A DNA stretch of 64,000 nt from Sphingomonas sp. R647. GTDB taxonomy: Bacteria; Pseudomonadota; Alphaproteobacteria; Sphingomonadales; Sphingomonadaceae. Location of the stretch: contig NZ_JAIQXT010000005.1 of NCBI RefSeq assembly GCF_020177055.1, positions 186,001 through 250,000 on the forward strand. The letters run 5' to 3'. This document shows positions 16,381 through 25,928 of this stretch, in pieces. The notes below the pieces were generated by a model. It made no database searches. It was not told the origin of the DNA and saw only the letters and a list, made by a program, of their open reading frames with translations. The position numbers and the translations under genes were made by a program. Numbering within the stretch: the stretch's first letter is position 1; every line of letters starts with the position of its first letter.

Positions 16381-17412
16381 ATGCGCAGCTTCACTCTGAT
16401 CGCGCTTTCGGCGCTCACGCTTTCTGCGTGCGGCGGCGGTGGCCAGGCTTCCCGCGACCAGATCAAGATCGTCGGCTCCTCGACCGTCTATCCCTTCACC
16501 ACCATGGTCGCCGAGCAGTTCGTCAACTCGGGCAGCTTCAAGGCGCCGGTGATCGAATCGACCGGCACAGGCGGCGGCATGAAGCTGTTCTGCGCGGGCG
16601 TCGGCCCGCAGCACCCGGATATGACCAATGCCTCGCGCCGCATGACCGCATCGGAATTCGAGCTGTGCCAGCGCAACGGCGTGACCGAGATCATGGAAGT
16701 CCAGGTCGGCATGGACGGCATCGCCTTTGCCGAATCGATCAACGGCCCAAAGATCAAGCTGACGCTGGCCGAAGCCTATCGCGCGCTCGCCGCGACCCCG
16801 ATGGGCAAGCCCAACACGACGAAGCTGTGGTCGGATATCAACCCGTCGCTTCCCGCCGTGCCGATCTCAATCATGGGTCCGCCCGCGACCAGCGGCACGC
16901 GCGACTCGCTGCACGAGCTGATCATGCATCCGGGCTGCGAAGAGGCGTATCCGCAGGTCAAGGAAATCGAGAAGACCGACAAGGACAAGGCCACCGAGCT
17001 GTGCACCCGCGTGCGTGAGGACGGCGTCTATGTCGACTCGGGCGAGAACGACAATCTGATCGTCCAGAAGCTGAGCGCCAATCCCAACGCGATCGGCGTA
17101 TTCGGCTATTCCTATCTTGAGGAAAACGCGTCGCGCTTGAAGGGCGTGCCGGTCAACGGCGTTGATCCGACCTATGCGGCGATCTCGTCGGGCCAGTATC
17201 CAGGTGCGCGCGCGATGTTCATCTACGTCAAGAAGCAGCACCTGAAGGCAGTGCCCGGGATCAACGAGTTCCTCGGCCAGTATATCAAGATGTGGGAGCC
17301 GGAAGGCCCGCTGACCAAGCGCGGCATGATCGCCTCGTCCGATGCGGATCGCAGCAAGGCGAGCGACACGATCGGCCAGGGTCGCGTGATGCAGCGCAGC
17401 GACCTCGATTGA
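16381..17412 (+). CDS. pstS: Phosphate ABC transporter substrate-binding lipoprotein
   Basis: Periplasmic phosphate-binding component of the high-affinity Pst transporter. The 343-residue product has a lipoprotein signal with lipobox TLSAC (Cys17), the N-terminal phosphate-binding motif IVGSSTVYPF, a second one in TGGGMKLFC and TSGTRDSLHE. It belongs to the larger alphaproteobacterial PstS type rather than the E. coli type. The ATG at 16381 follows GAGGGG at a good distance. It is the first transporter gene; pstC follows after 45 bases. Confidence 0.93.
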   Translation: MRSFTLIALSALTLSACGGGGQASRDQIKIVGSSTVYPFTTMVAEQFVNSGSFKAPVIESTGTGGGMKLFCAGVGPQHPDMTNASRRMTASEFELCQRNGVTEIMEVQVGMDGIAFAESINGPKIKLTLAEAYRALAATPMGKPNTTKLWSDINPSLPAVPISIMGPPATSGTRDSLHELIMHPGCEEAYPQVKEIEKTDKDKATELCTRVREDGVYVDSGENDNLIVQKLSANPNAIGVFGYSYLEENASRLKGVPVNGVDPTYAAISSGQYPGARAMFIYVKKQHLKAVPGINEFLGQYIKMWEPEGPLTKRGMIASSDADRSKASDTIGQGRVMQRSDLD

Positions 17413-17457
17413 TCCAAGCCGACACGCCCACCCCTCCCAGATAGGCGGTTTCGACCG

Positions 17458-18837
17458 GTGAACGTCTTCGCACTCCTGTTCCTCGTGCTCGGCCTCGGGC
17501 TGATCGGCTGGCTGACGGCGCGTGCGCGCGCCGCCCGCATGGCGCGTGGCCTCGCCGCCAAGCGGCTGCACAGCCTGCCCAGCCAGCATGGCTGGTATGT
17601 CGCGACCTGGGCCGTGGTCCCGGCGCTGATCTTCATCGTCGTCTGGGCGAATGTCAGCCCGGCGCTGGTCACTGAATCGGTGTTATCCAGCCCCGCCTCC
17701 GCCCAGCTCCCGGCGTTCGGGTTCGAGCGTGAGACGATCCTCAACGAAGCGCGCAGCCTTGCTGAGGGCAGCAGCCAGGGGGCGTTCTATCCGGTCGCCG
17801 AACAGCTCGCCCCGGCCTATGCCACTGCGCTTTCCCGCTATAACTGGATCGGCACCGCGCTCGCGCTGGTCATCGCGTTTGCGTTCGGGGCGCTTGCCTT
17901 TACCAAGGTCAAGCCGGATTTCCGCGCGCGGACGAAGTTCGAGCGGGCGGTAATGATGATGCTCCTCGTCGCGTCGCTGATCGCGATCCTGACGACGCTC
18001 GGCATCTTCCTCTCGCTGATCTTCGAGAGCGTCCGCTTCTTCTCGATCGTCCCGATCACCGATTTCCTGTTCGGCCTCAACTGGAGCCCGCAGGTCATCC
18101 GCGCCGACGATCCCGGTGCCAATCTGGGCGCGCTGCCGCTGTTCTGGGGCACCTTCTTCATCGGTGCCGTCATCGCGATGATCATCGCGATCCCGTTCGG
18201 GCTGATGAGCGCGATCTACCTCACCCAATATGCCCCGCGCAGCTTCCGTGCGTGGATGAAGCCGATCCTTGAGATCCTGGCGGGCGTGCCGACCGTGGTG
18301 TACGGCTATTTTGCCGCGCTGACCGTCGGCCCGCTGATCCGCGATTTTGCGGTCATGCTCGGCTTCCAGTTCGCCTCGGCCGAAAGCGCGCTTTCGGCAG
18401 GGTTGGTGATGGGCATCATGATCATCCCGTTCGTGTCGTCGATGGCCGACGATTCGATCGCGGCGGTCCCGACCGCGATGCGCGACGGTTCGCTCGCGAT
18501 GGGCGCGACGACCAGCGAGACGATCAAGCGCGTGCTGATCCCCGCCGCCCTGCCCGGCGTCGTTGCCGGCATCCTGCTCGCGGTCAGCCGTGCGATCGGC
18601 GAGACGATGATCGTGGTGATGGCCGCTTCGGGTGCCGCCAACATCACGCTCAACCCATTCGATGGCGCGACGACCGTGACCAAGCAGATCGTCGACCTGC
18701 TGACCGGTGAAACCGCGTTCGACAGCCCCAAGACCCTCGCCGCGTTCGCGTTGGGCCTGACGCTGTTCATGATCACCTTCGTCCTCAACATCGTCGCGCT
18801 GCGCGTCGTCAAAAAGTATCGCGAAGCTTATGAGTGA
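17458..18837 (+). CDS. pstC: Phosphate ABC transporter permease PstC, long form
   Basis: A 459-residue inner-membrane permease. The C-terminal part from about residue 225 is the binding-protein-dependent transport domain with the EAA-type loop (VPTAMRDGSLAMGATTSETI, then the conserved Gly). The N-terminal 200 residues carry helices at about 5-20, 45-65, 125-145 and 165-190 with a periplasmic segment, the extension seen in alphaproteobacterial PstC (DUF3708-like). E. coli PstC is 319 residues. It starts with GTG and overlaps pstA by 8 bases. Confidence 0.93.
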   Translation: MNVFALLFLVLGLGLIGWLTARARAARMARGLAAKRLHSLPSQHGWYVATWAVVPALIFIVVWANVSPALVTESVLSSPASAQLPAFGFERETILNEARSLAEGSSQGAFYPVAEQLAPAYATALSRYNWIGTALALVIAFAFGALAFTKVKPDFRARTKFERAVMMMLLVASLIAILTTLGIFLSLIFESVRFFSIVPITDFLFGLNWSPQVIRADDPGANLGALPLFWGTFFIGAVIAMIIAIPFGLMSAIYLTQYAPRSFRAWMKPILEILAGVPTVVYGYFAALTVGPLIRDFAVMLGFQFASAESALSAGLVMGIMIIPFVSSMADDSIAAVPTAMRDGSLAMGATTSETIKRVLIPAALPGVVAGILLAVSRAIGETMIVVMAASGAANITLNPFDGATTVTKQIVDLLTGETAFDSPKTLAAFALGLTLFMITFVLNIVALRVVKKYREAYE

Positions 18838-20131
18838 GAGCCTCATCCCGCAGCTGCCGACCAGTTCCGAGGAGCCCCCACGCGCGGCCCCGACGGGTTG
18901 GAAAACCGACGTGATGCAAAAGCGCATCCGTGCCCGCTATGCCAAGGAGCGTCGCTTCCGCATGTGGGGGCTGGCGGCGGTCGTCGGCTCGGCCAGCTTC
19001 CTTGCCTTCCTGCTCGTCACGATGCTGTGGCAGGGCATTGGCGGGTTCCAGCGCGCCGAGATCGCATTGCCGATCGACTTCAAGGCTGCGGCCCTCGAAG
19101 TCACGCCCGAACAGCTGCGCGGCAAGGGTGCCGATCTGGCGCTCGCCAGCGCGGGGCTGAACGATGTCGTCGCCGATGCGGCGGTCGCGGCATTCGGCCC
19201 GGACGGCGCGGATTACATCTCCGAGAGCGCCTGGGTCGCGGTGCGCGATGAACTCAAGGACCGGCCTGAGCTGTTGCAGGGCCGCGCGTCGATCGACGTG
19301 CCTGCCTCCTCCCCGATCGCGCTCGCCGCTAAGGGCGACGGCAACGATCCCGAGGTGACCAAGGTCGCGGCGCGCCTGCGCGACGAAGGCACGTTGAAGC
19401 AGGGCTTCAACATCGACTTCCTGACCGGCTCCGACGCCACCGACCCGACCGGGGTCGGCATCTGGGGTGCGCTCAAGGGATCGTTGCTGACGATGCTGGT
19501 GACGTTGCTGATCGCGTTCCCGATCGGCGTGTTCTCGGCCATCTATCTTGAGGAATATGCGCCGCGGAACCGCTGGACGGACCTGATCGAGGTCTCGATC
19601 AACAACCTTGCCGCGGTCCCGTCGATCATCTTCGGCCTGCTTGGCCTCGCGATGTTCCTCAACTTCATGCAGTTGCCGCGCTCGGCACCGCTGGTCGGCG
19701 GCATGACGCTGGCACTGATGATCATGCCGGTCATCGTTATCGCCGGGCGCAACGCGATCAAGGCGGTCCCTCCGTCGATCCGCGACGCCGCGCTCGGCAT
19801 CGGCGCGAGCCGCATCCAGGTGGTGTTCCACCACGTCCTGCCGCTTGCGCTGCCCGGCATCCTGACCGGCACGATCATCGGCATGGCGCGCGCGCTGGGT
19901 GAGACTGCACCGCTGCTGCTGATCGGCATGCGCGCGTTCATCGTTACCCCGCCCGGCGGCGTGTTCGAACCCGCGACGGTGCTGCCGGTGCAAATCTTCC
20001 TGTGGTCGGATCAGGTGAGCCGCGGCTTCGTTGAAAAGACGAGCGCCGCAATCATCGTTCTGCTCATCTTCCTGCTCGCGATGAACGCCATCGCCATCTA
20101 TCTTCGCAACCGCTTCGAGACCCGCTGGTGA
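18830..20131 (+). CDS. pstA: Phosphate ABC transporter permease PstA, with DUF3333-type N-terminus
   Basis: A 433-residue permease that forms the membrane channel with PstC. After a cytoplasmic start of about 55 residues there is a membrane helix ([17 protein letters not shown]), a long periplasmic region (about residues 75-205) matching the DUF3333-type extension of alphaproteobacterial PstA, and then the transport domain with the EAA loop ([20 protein letters not shown]) and five or six helices. E. coli PstA is 296 residues. The matching long PstC suggests that the two periplasmic extensions interact with each other or with PstS. Confidence 0.93.
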   Translation: MSESLIPQLPTSSEEPPRAAPTGWKTDVMQKRIRARYAKERRFRMWGLAAVVGSASFLAFLLVTMLWQGIGGFQRAEIALPIDFKAAALEVTPEQLRGKGADLALASAGLNDVVADAAVAAFGPDGADYISESAWVAVRDELKDRPELLQGRASIDVPASSPIALAAKGDGNDPEVTKVAARLRDEGTLKQGFNIDFLTGSDATDPTGVGIWGALKGSLLTMLVTLLIAFPIGVFSAIYLEEYAPRNRWTDLIEVSINNLAAVPSIIFGLLGLAMFLNFMQLPRSAPLVGGMTLALMIMPVIVIAGRNAIKAVPPSIRDAALGIGASRIQVVFHHVLPLALPGILTGTIIGMARALGETAPLLLIGMRAFIVTPPGGVFEPATVLPVQIFLWSDQVSRGFVEKTSAAIIVLLIFLLAMNAIAIYLRNRFETRW

Positions 20132-20949
20132 TGACCCAAATCGATTATGCAAGCACCGCCGTCGACAGCGCCGCGCCCGCGCAGGCCGGTGGCCCGTCCA
20201 AGATGTCGGCGCGCGGCGTCAATGTCTTCTATGGCGAGAAACAGGCGATCCGTGACGTGTCGATCGACGTCGACATGGAGAATGTGACTGCGTTCATCGG
20301 CCCGTCGGGCTGTGGCAAGTCGACCTTCCTGCGCACGCTCAACCGCATGAACGACACCGTCGCCAGCGCGCGGGTCGAAGGCAAGATCATGCTGGACGGC
20401 GAGGATATCTACGACCGTTCGATGGACGTGGTGCAGCTGCGCGCGCGCGTCGGCATGGTGTTCCAGAAGCCGAACCCCTTCCCCAAGTCGATCTACGAAA
20501 ACGTCGCCTATGGCCCGCGCATCCACGGCCTGGCGCGTTCACGTTCGGACATGGACGCGATCGTCGAGCGATCGCTCAAGCGCGCGGGCCTGTGGGAAGA
20601 GGTTAAGGACCGGCTGCAGGACAGCGGCACCGCGCTGTCGGGCGGACAGCAGCAGCGGCTGTGCATCGCGCGCGCCATCGCGGTCGACCCCGAAGTGATC
20701 CTGATGGACGAGCCCTGCTCCGCGCTCGACCCGATCGCCACCGCAAAGATCGAGGAGCTGATCCACGAACTGCGCGGCAAATATGCGATCGTGATCGTCA
20801 CCCACAATATGCAGCAGGCCGCGCGCGTCAGCCAGCGCACCGCCTTCTTCCACCTCGGCACGCTTGTGGAATATGGCGAGACCGACCAGATCTTCACTGC
20901 GCCCAAGCAGGAGCGCACCAAGGACTATATCACCGGAAGGTACGGATGA
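20131..20949 (+). CDS. pstB: Phosphate ABC transporter ATP-binding protein
   Basis: ATPase that powers phosphate import by PstCA. The 272-residue protein has Walker [10 protein letters not shown] (residues 57-65), the signature [14 protein letters not shown] and Walker [14 protein letters not shown], all of the PstB type, and the family feature NRMNDTV after Walker A. The ATG at 20131 shares its A with the pstA stop (TGATG); a GTG three bases earlier is an equally possible start. It overlaps phoU as ATGA. Confidence 0.96.
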   Translation: MTQIDYASTAVDSAAPAQAGGPSKMSARGVNVFYGEKQAIRDVSIDVDMENVTAFIGPSGCGKSTFLRTLNRMNDTVASARVEGKIMLDGEDIYDRSMDVVQLRARVGMVFQKPNPFPKSIYENVAYGPRIHGLARSRSDMDAIVERSLKRAGLWEEVKDRLQDSGTALSGGQQQRLCIARAIAVDPEVILMDEPCSALDPIATAKIEELIHELRGKYAIVIVTHNMQQAARVSQRTAFFHLGTLVEYGETDQIFTAPKQERTKDYITGRYG

Positions 20950-21650
20950 TGGTGACGGGCCACGAACATACGGTCAAAGCGTTTGACGAGGACATCAAGC
21001 ATCTTCGCGCGCTGATTTCGCAAATGGGCGGCCTGTCGGAACAGGCAATCCACGACGCGATGAAGGCACTTGAGCGCAACGACACCGCGCTCGCCAAAGA
21101 GGTGCGCCGCAAGGACCGCGCCATCGACGCGATCGAGGCGGAAGTCGAAAAGCTGGTCGTGCGGGTCATCGCGCTGCGCGCGCCGATGGCCGATGACCTG
21201 CGCGAGGTTGTCGCTGCGCTCAAGATTGCTGCGGTGGTCGAGCGGATCGGCGATTATGCCAAGAACATCGCCAAGCGCGTGCCGCTGGTCCACACTGCCG
21301 GCGCGGAGCGGATCGAGGCGATCTCGCTGTTACCCGCGATGGCACGGATGGCGAGCGAGATGGTGCATGACGTGCTCGACGCATTCTCCGCCCGCGACGC
21401 CGAGGCGGCGATCCGCGTGGTCGAGCGCGACAACCGCCTGGACGATTTCTACGATAGCATCTTCCGTACGCTCGTTACCTACATGGTCGAAAATCCGCGC
21501 ACGGTGAGCGAGGTGGCGCACCTGCTGTTCGTCGCCAAGAATATCGAGCGGATCGGGGACCACGCGACTAACGTCGCCGAAATGGTCTATTTCGCCGCAA
21601 CCGGACAGTATCTCGCCGACCGCGATCCGGTCGAAACGCCGGGGATCTGA
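20946..21650 (+). CDS. phoU: Phosphate signalling protein PhoU
   Basis: A 234-residue all-helical protein made of two PhoU three-helix repeats with the metal-binding patterns [21 protein letters not shown] and [20 protein letters not shown]. PhoU links transporter activity to PhoR and represses the regulon when phosphate is plentiful. The start overlaps the pstB stop (ATGATG), and the gene is followed after one base by phoB. Confidence 0.95.
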   Translation: MMVTGHEHTVKAFDEDIKHLRALISQMGGLSEQAIHDAMKALERNDTALAKEVRRKDRAIDAIEAEVEKLVVRVIALRAPMADDLREVVAALKIAAVVERIGDYAKNIAKRVPLVHTAGAERIEAISLLPAMARMASEMVHDVLDAFSARDAEAAIRVVERDNRLDDFYDSIFRTLVTYMVENPRTVSEVAHLLFVAKNIERIGDHATNVAEMVYFAATGQYLADRDPVETPGI

Positions 21651-21651
21651 C

Positions 21652-22344
21652 ATGAGCCGCGCGCGCATGCTGCTGGTCGAGGACGATGCGGCGCTTGCCG
21701 AGCTCCTCACCTATCATTTCCGGCGTGAGGATTTCGAAGTCCGTCATACCCCGGACGGCGAGGAGGCGTTGCTGCTCGCTCAGGAATCGCCGCCGGACAT
21801 CGTGCTGCTCGACTGGATGGTCGAAAGCCTGTCGGGGATCGAGGTGTGCCGCCGACTGCGCCGGATGAGCGAGACGGCGAACGTGCCGATCATCATGCTC
21901 ACCGCACGCGGGGAAGAAGAAGACCGCGTGCGCGGGCTCGAGACCGGTGCCGACGATTATGTGACCAAGCCCTTCTCTCCGCGCGAGCTGGTCGCGCGGG
22001 TGGGCGCGGTGCTGCGCCGCGTCCGCCCGGCGCTGGCCGGTGAAGCGCTGACCTATTCCGACATCGAGATGGACACGGTCGGCCACAAGGTGCGCCGCGG
22101 CGGCGAAGTCGTGCCGCTCGGCCCGACCGAATTCCGCCTGCTCAAGCATTTCCTGGAGCATCCGGGCTGGGTCTTCTCGCGTGAGCGGCTGCTCGACGCG
22201 GTATGGGGGCATGACAGCGATATCGAGAGCCGCACGGTCGATGTGCACATCCGCCGACTGCGCAAGGCGATCAATATCGGCAACCGCCCCGACATCATCC
22301 GCACCGTGCGCTCGGCCGGCTACTCGCTCGACGCGGGGCAGTAA
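21652..22344 (+). CDS. phoB: Phosphate regulon response regulator
   Basis: A 230-residue OmpR-family response regulator. The receiver domain has the acidic pair at residues 11-12, phosphoacceptor Asp54 (IVLLDWMVES), the TARG switch segment and KPFSPRELVARV. The C-terminal winged helix has LGPTEFRLLKHFLEHPGWVF and VDVHIRRLRKAI, typical of PhoB. It is the last gene of the phoR-pstSCAB-phoU-phoB run and separated from phoU by one base. Having phoR at the far 5' end and phoB at the 3' end in one run is a common alphaproteobacterial variant. Confidence 0.95.
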   Translation: MSRARMLLVEDDAALAELLTYHFRREDFEVRHTPDGEEALLLAQESPPDIVLLDWMVESLSGIEVCRRLRRMSETANVPIIMLTARGEEEDRVRGLETGADDYVTKPFSPRELVARVGAVLRRVRPALAGEALTYSDIEMDTVGHKVRRGGEVVPLGPTEFRLLKHFLEHPGWVFSRERLLDAVWGHDSDIESRTVDVHIRRLRKAINIGNRPDIIRTVRSAGYSLDAGQ

Positions 22345-22400
22345 GGATCGCGGTCGAGCCCCCGCTCCCCGCTTGCCAGCCGCGCACGCCCGCCGCATAG

Positions 22401-22418
22401 CTTGACGGAAACGTCAAG
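22401..22418. promoter_or_regulatory. Operator-like palindrome before the SDR gene, resembling the MerR site at 38721
   Basis: CTTGACGGAAACGTCAAG has 7-bp inverted arms around GAAA. The TTGACG...CGTCAA core is the same as in the 18-bp palindrome upstream of the MerR regulator gene at 38271-38702. It lies immediately before the ribosome-binding site (GGAGGGG) of the SDR gene, a position suited to repression. Confidence 0.6.
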
Positions 22419-22429
22419 TCGGAGGGGTT

Positions 22430-23326
22430 ATGAGCATCAGTTTTGAAGGCCGCGTCGCGATCGTCACTGGCGCTGGTGGTGGTCTGGGGCGCGCCTATGC
22501 GCTGGAACTCGCAAAGCGCGGTGCGCGGGTCGTGGTCAATGACCTTGGCGGGTCTCGCGATGGCAGCGGCGCATCAGATGCCGCGCAGCAGGTGGTCGAA
22601 CAGATCGAAGCGGCCGGCGGTGAGGCGATCGCCAATGGCGGCAGCGTCACCGACTATGCCCAGATGCAGGAAATGGTTGCCCGCGCGCAGGAGAAATGGG
22701 GCGGCGTCCATATCCTGATCAACAATGCCGGCGTGCTGCGCGACAAGAGCTTCGCGAACATGGAGCCGGAGGATTTCCGCTTCGTCGTCGATGTCCACCT
22801 CAACGGCTCGGCCAACGCGACCAAGGCGGTGTGGGCGACGATGCGCGACCAGAATTACGGCCGCATCCTGATGACCGCCTCATCGTCCGGGCTGTACGGC
22901 AATTTCGGACAGGCCAATTACGGCGCCGCCAAGCTGGGCCTCGCGGGTCTCACCAAGACGCTCTACCTTGAGGGCGCGAAATACAACATCCGCGTCAACA
23001 CCCTCGCCCCGACCGCCGGCACGCGGATGACCGAAGACATCTTCCCTGAAGCGGCGTTCAAGGCGTTCACCCCCGAAAGCGTCGCCCCCGCCGCACTGTT
23101 TCTGGTCAGCGAGGACGCGCCGACCAATGCGATCGTCGGGGCCGGAGCAGGCGTGTTCCAGGCCGCCTATGTCACGCTGACGCAGGGCGTGCGCCTGAGC
23201 GACGCGGAGATGAGCCCCGAGGGCGTCGCCGCACACTGGGCGCAGATCACCGATCGCACCGGCGAGATCGTCCCCAAATCGGGCGGCGAGCAGGCGATGA
23301 CGATCATGGCGAAGCTGCAGAGCTAA
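22430..23326 (+). CDS. SDR family oxidoreductase, similar to 3-hydroxyacyl-CoA dehydrogenase domain of MFE-2
   Basis: A 298-residue classical short-chain dehydrogenase. It has the nucleotide-binding TGAGGGLGRAYAL near the N-terminus, NNAGVL, catalytic Ser in TASSSGLYG and the Y-x-x-x-K as YGAAKLG. The segment VVVNDLGGSRDGSG is typical of the (3R)-hydroxyacyl-CoA dehydrogenase part of peroxisomal multifunctional enzyme 2 and its bacterial homologues, so beta-oxidation of an acyl-CoA is the likely role. The C-terminal 60 residues extend past the normal SDR fold. The operator it shares with the MerR/acyl-CoA dehydrogenase locus supports a place in lipid or branched-chain catabolism. Confidence 0.85.
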   Translation: MSISFEGRVAIVTGAGGGLGRAYALELAKRGARVVVNDLGGSRDGSGASDAAQQVVEQIEAAGGEAIANGGSVTDYAQMQEMVARAQEKWGGVHILINNAGVLRDKSFANMEPEDFRFVVDVHLNGSANATKAVWATMRDQNYGRILMTASSSGLYGNFGQANYGAAKLGLAGLTKTLYLEGAKYNIRVNTLAPTAGTRMTEDIFPEAAFKAFTPESVAPAALFLVSEDAPTNAIVGAGAGVFQAAYVTLTQGVRLSDAEMSPEGVAAHWAQITDRTGEIVPKSGGEQAMTIMAKLQS

Positions 23327-23342
23327 AGTTTTTTGGTGTGGC

Positions 23343-23422
23343 GGCGCCGGCCTGCTTCCCCACCCGGCCACCCAACGACAGTGTATCCTATGGGTGGCCG
23401 GGTGGGGGAGCGGGCCGGTGCC
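23343..23422. repeat. Large intergenic hairpin with 31-bp stem
   Basis: Bases 23343-23373 pair with 23392-23422 without gaps; the inner 16 pairs are perfect and the outer 15 include three G-U type mismatches. The loop is 18 bases (23374-23391). The hairpin begins 17 bases after the SDR stop. There is no T-run, so it may act as a transcript-stabilising or terminating structure or be a REP-like element. A second small hairpin (GTTCAGC/GCTGAAC) follows at once. Confidence 0.8.
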
Positions 23423-23512
23423 GGTTCAGCGCAGCTGAACAAAAGCCCGCGCAACAGCGTATTGCAACACTAATACACTTATGGCAGTCTCCCCGGCACA
23501 GGAGGGACTGCC

Positions 23513-24583
23513 ATGTACAGCGAAGTCGATCTCAACAGCGCGGTGGAGGCCGGGGCGATCAGCCCGGAGGCCGCCGCCGCGTTCCGCGACCATATCGCGT
23601 CGATGCGCTCTGCGCCGATCGCGGATGAAGAGCCTTTCCGGCTGCTGACCGGGTTCAACGACATCTTCGTCGCCATCGCGGCGGCCCTGATGCTGGTCGC
23701 GGTCGCCAAGATCGGCGGCGAGATCAAGCCCTGGTTTGGTGGCGTCGCGGTGGCGGCGCTGGCCTGGGGGCTGGCCGAATATTTCACGCGCGTCCGCCGC
23801 ATGGCACTGCCCAGCATCCTGCTGCTGCTCGCCTTTGTCGGCGGGATCGCGGCCACGCTGGTGGGCATCGTCGCGGTCAATGTCGAGTTGCTCGAACGCT
23901 ATGTCGGCAACGACAACGAAACGCTGCAGCGTCAGGTCGGCGCCGCAATTGCCGCGACCGTGGGCATCGCGACGGCTGGAGCGGCATGGCTGCACTGGCG
24001 GCGCTTCATGGTGCCGATCACCGTGGCTGCGGGGGCCGTCGCGGTTATCGGCGTGATGATCGCGCTGATCATGATCGCCATCCCCACGGCGCAGGATTGG
24101 GCGATGCCGATCGTGCTGGGCGGCGGCGTGCTGATGTTCCTGTTCGCGATGCGCTGGGACATGTCGGATCGCGAGCGCAAGACGCGCCGCGCCGATGTTG
24201 CCTTCTGGCTGCATCTCGCAGCGGCACCGATGATCGCACATCCGATCTTCCGCATGCTCGGCATCTTCGACGGCGCGGTCCAGCCGGGCATGGCTGCGGT
24301 CGTGCTGCTGCTTTATGTCGGCTTCGCGATCGTCGCGCTTGCCGTTGATCGCCGCGCGTTGCTCGTCTCCAGCCTCGCTTATGTCCTCTACGCCATGTAC
24401 GCGCTGCTCCAGACGGCGGGCGCGGTCGAGCTGGGCGCGGCGCTGACGGCTTTGGTGATCGGATCGGCGCTGCTCACGCTGTCGGCCTTCTGGCAGCCGA
24501 TGCGGGGGCTGGTGGTTGGCCCGCTCGGCGGGCTCGGCAACCGCCTGCCGCCGGTCCCGGTGCGCCACTCTGCCTATGCCTGA
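23513..24583 (+). CDS. DUF2157-type multi-pass membrane protein
   Basis: A 356-residue protein with a short cytoplasmic N-terminus (residues 1-45, containing AVEAGAISPEAAAAFRDHI, the feature of DUF2157 proteins) followed by about ten hydrophobic segments to near the C-terminus. No catalytic or ligand motif is visible. The function of the family is not established. It stands alone on the plus strand; a hairpin terminator follows at 24590. Confidence 0.8.
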   Translation: MYSEVDLNSAVEAGAISPEAAAAFRDHIASMRSAPIADEEPFRLLTGFNDIFVAIAAALMLVAVAKIGGEIKPWFGGVAVAALAWGLAEYFTRVRRMALPSILLLLAFVGGIAATLVGIVAVNVELLERYVGNDNETLQRQVGAAIAATVGIATAGAAWLHWRRFMVPITVAAGAVAVIGVMIALIMIAIPTAQDWAMPIVLGGGVLMFLFAMRWDMSDRERKTRRADVAFWLHLAAAPMIAHPIFRMLGIFDGAVQPGMAAVVLLLYVGFAIVALAVDRRALLVSSLAYVLYAMYALLQTAGAVELGAALTALVIGSALLTLSAFWQPMRGLVVGPLGGLGNRLPPVPVRHSAYA

Positions 24584-24589
24584 CTCCGG

Positions 24590-24619
24590 ACCGGGGCGTG
24601 GCGCGCGCCGCGCCCCGGT
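24590..24619 (+). terminator. Hairpin terminator after the DUF2157 gene
   Basis: ACCGGGGCG at 24590-24598 pairs perfectly with CGCCCCGGT at 24611-24619, seven bases after the stop codon. The following TTCAAATC is only weakly T-rich. Confidence 0.55.
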
Positions 24620-24891
24620 TCAAATCAAAGCTGCACTCTCGATCCGATATGGGTGCGTCGCCGGCGTGATGGCGGCAAGTAACTGCGAGGTGCGCGCCGC
24701 CATGCTGCCCCCATTTGTGGCTTTCAGGTCGCAAGTCGCCGGATTTCCCGATCCCGGCCCGACAACGCGCGCAAAATGAGTAGCAGACGCGTTGCACCCG
24801 TGGCGCAGAGCGCTCTTACTTCCCTCCGCTTTGGGGGAAGTTGCTATTTTGTTGCGTCGAGACTTGATGTGCTTGGAAGTGGTCCAAGGCC
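24620..24891. other. Intergenic region upstream of the winged-helix regulator
   Basis: About 270 bases without a supported gene; a short plus-strand ORF here has no RBS and no protein-like composition. The AT-richer stretch around 24840-24870 is the likely promoter of the following gene. Confidence 0.4.
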
Positions 24892-25773
24892 ATGTTGGCT
24901 GAGGCCAGAGTCCTCCAGCCGGCCTCGCCTCCGCTCGAAGGGGCAGCGTTCGACCTGCACGTCCTCACGTTCGCCGTGTCGGCCATGGCGCACGCTCTGG
25001 ACGCATTCGGCAATCTCAACAGCGCGATCCTGTTTGCCGCGACTGCACGCGCCTGTGGCCCGTTCGACCAGACGCCGGGGCGCAAACGTCCGGTGAGTAT
25101 CAACGCGCTCGCCGCCTCGCTCGGCCGGCCGTTCGAAACGACCCGGCGGCATGCCAACGCACTGATCGACGAGGCGCTGATCCTGCGTTCGCCCAACGGG
25201 CTGTCGGTTACGACCGAGGCGATCATCGAGCCGCGCGTCGCGCGCCTCACCGACACGTGCCACGACCTGCTGGTGCGCCTGATCGAGGATCTGGCAGGCG
25301 ATGGCCTCACACTACCGTCGCCCGCGCCTGACATCGCCTATGATCCGCGATCGGGGATCGGCATCGCGCTCGACCTGATGCTCGCGGCGGTCGAGAGCCA
25401 CGGGCGGCGCGAGGAGAATTTCACCCGCCTGGCGCTGCTGCTCGCGATTGAATGGGCGCAGCGTCGGGCGGCCCATGCGGGCGCGGACCGTGCGAGCGAT
25501 CCGGTGATCCGCACCAGCACCGCCGCGCGCATCCTTGGCCTTCCCTATGCAACGACCTCGCGCAACATCGATGCGCTGGTCGATAGCGGGTTCTTGACGC
25601 GTAGCGGCGCAGCGCTGCGCCCGGTCGATGACGCCCGCGCCAACGATGGCCGCAGCGCGCTTGCCTATCGGGCGCGTCAGTTGATCGGGCGACTGGCCCA
25701 GTCGGGATTTCCGATGCGTCAGCCGGGCACCGCCTACATCCGCTACCGCGCGCAGGCGCAGGATCTGGGTTAG
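24892..25773 (+). CDS. Putative transcriptional regulator with two winged-helix segments
   Basis: A 293-residue soluble protein. Two helix-turn-helix-like stretches are visible: SINALAASLGRPFETTRRHANALIDEALILR (about residues 68-98, read here in two parts) and TSTAARILGLPYATTSRNID with ALVDSGFLTR (about residues 204-233). The spacing of about 135 residues suggests an internal duplication. There is no sensor or effector domain I recognise. The target genes are unknown; the stress-protein and hydrolase genes just downstream are possible. Confidence 0.6.
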   Translation: MLAEARVLQPASPPLEGAAFDLHVLTFAVSAMAHALDAFGNLNSAILFAATARACGPFDQTPGRKRPVSINALAASLGRPFETTRRHANALIDEALILRSPNGLSVTTEAIIEPRVARLTDTCHDLLVRLIEDLAGDGLTLPSPAPDIAYDPRSGIGIALDLMLAAVESHGRREENFTRLALLLAIEWAQRRAAHAGADRASDPVIRTSTAARILGLPYATTSRNIDALVDSGFLTRSGAALRPVDDARANDGRSALAYRARQLIGRLAQSGFPMRQPGTAYIRYRAQAQDLG

Positions 25774-25928
25774 ATCCGCTTCACCGCTGGTGAAGCCATG
25801 CCGCATTGCTGAAACGCGTTTGCCGCCCTCTCGCTTCGGCTGGGCGTCGAACCACGTCGCGACGTCCACGGAACCGCATCGCGGCGCCGTCCGTTCCCCG
25901 CTCCAACTCATCAGATAGGAGCACCCCC

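Noticed and set aside
24516..24779. Small plus-strand gene after the DUF2157 gene
   Set aside because: It starts inside the upstream gene, has no RBS and runs across a terminator-like hairpin.
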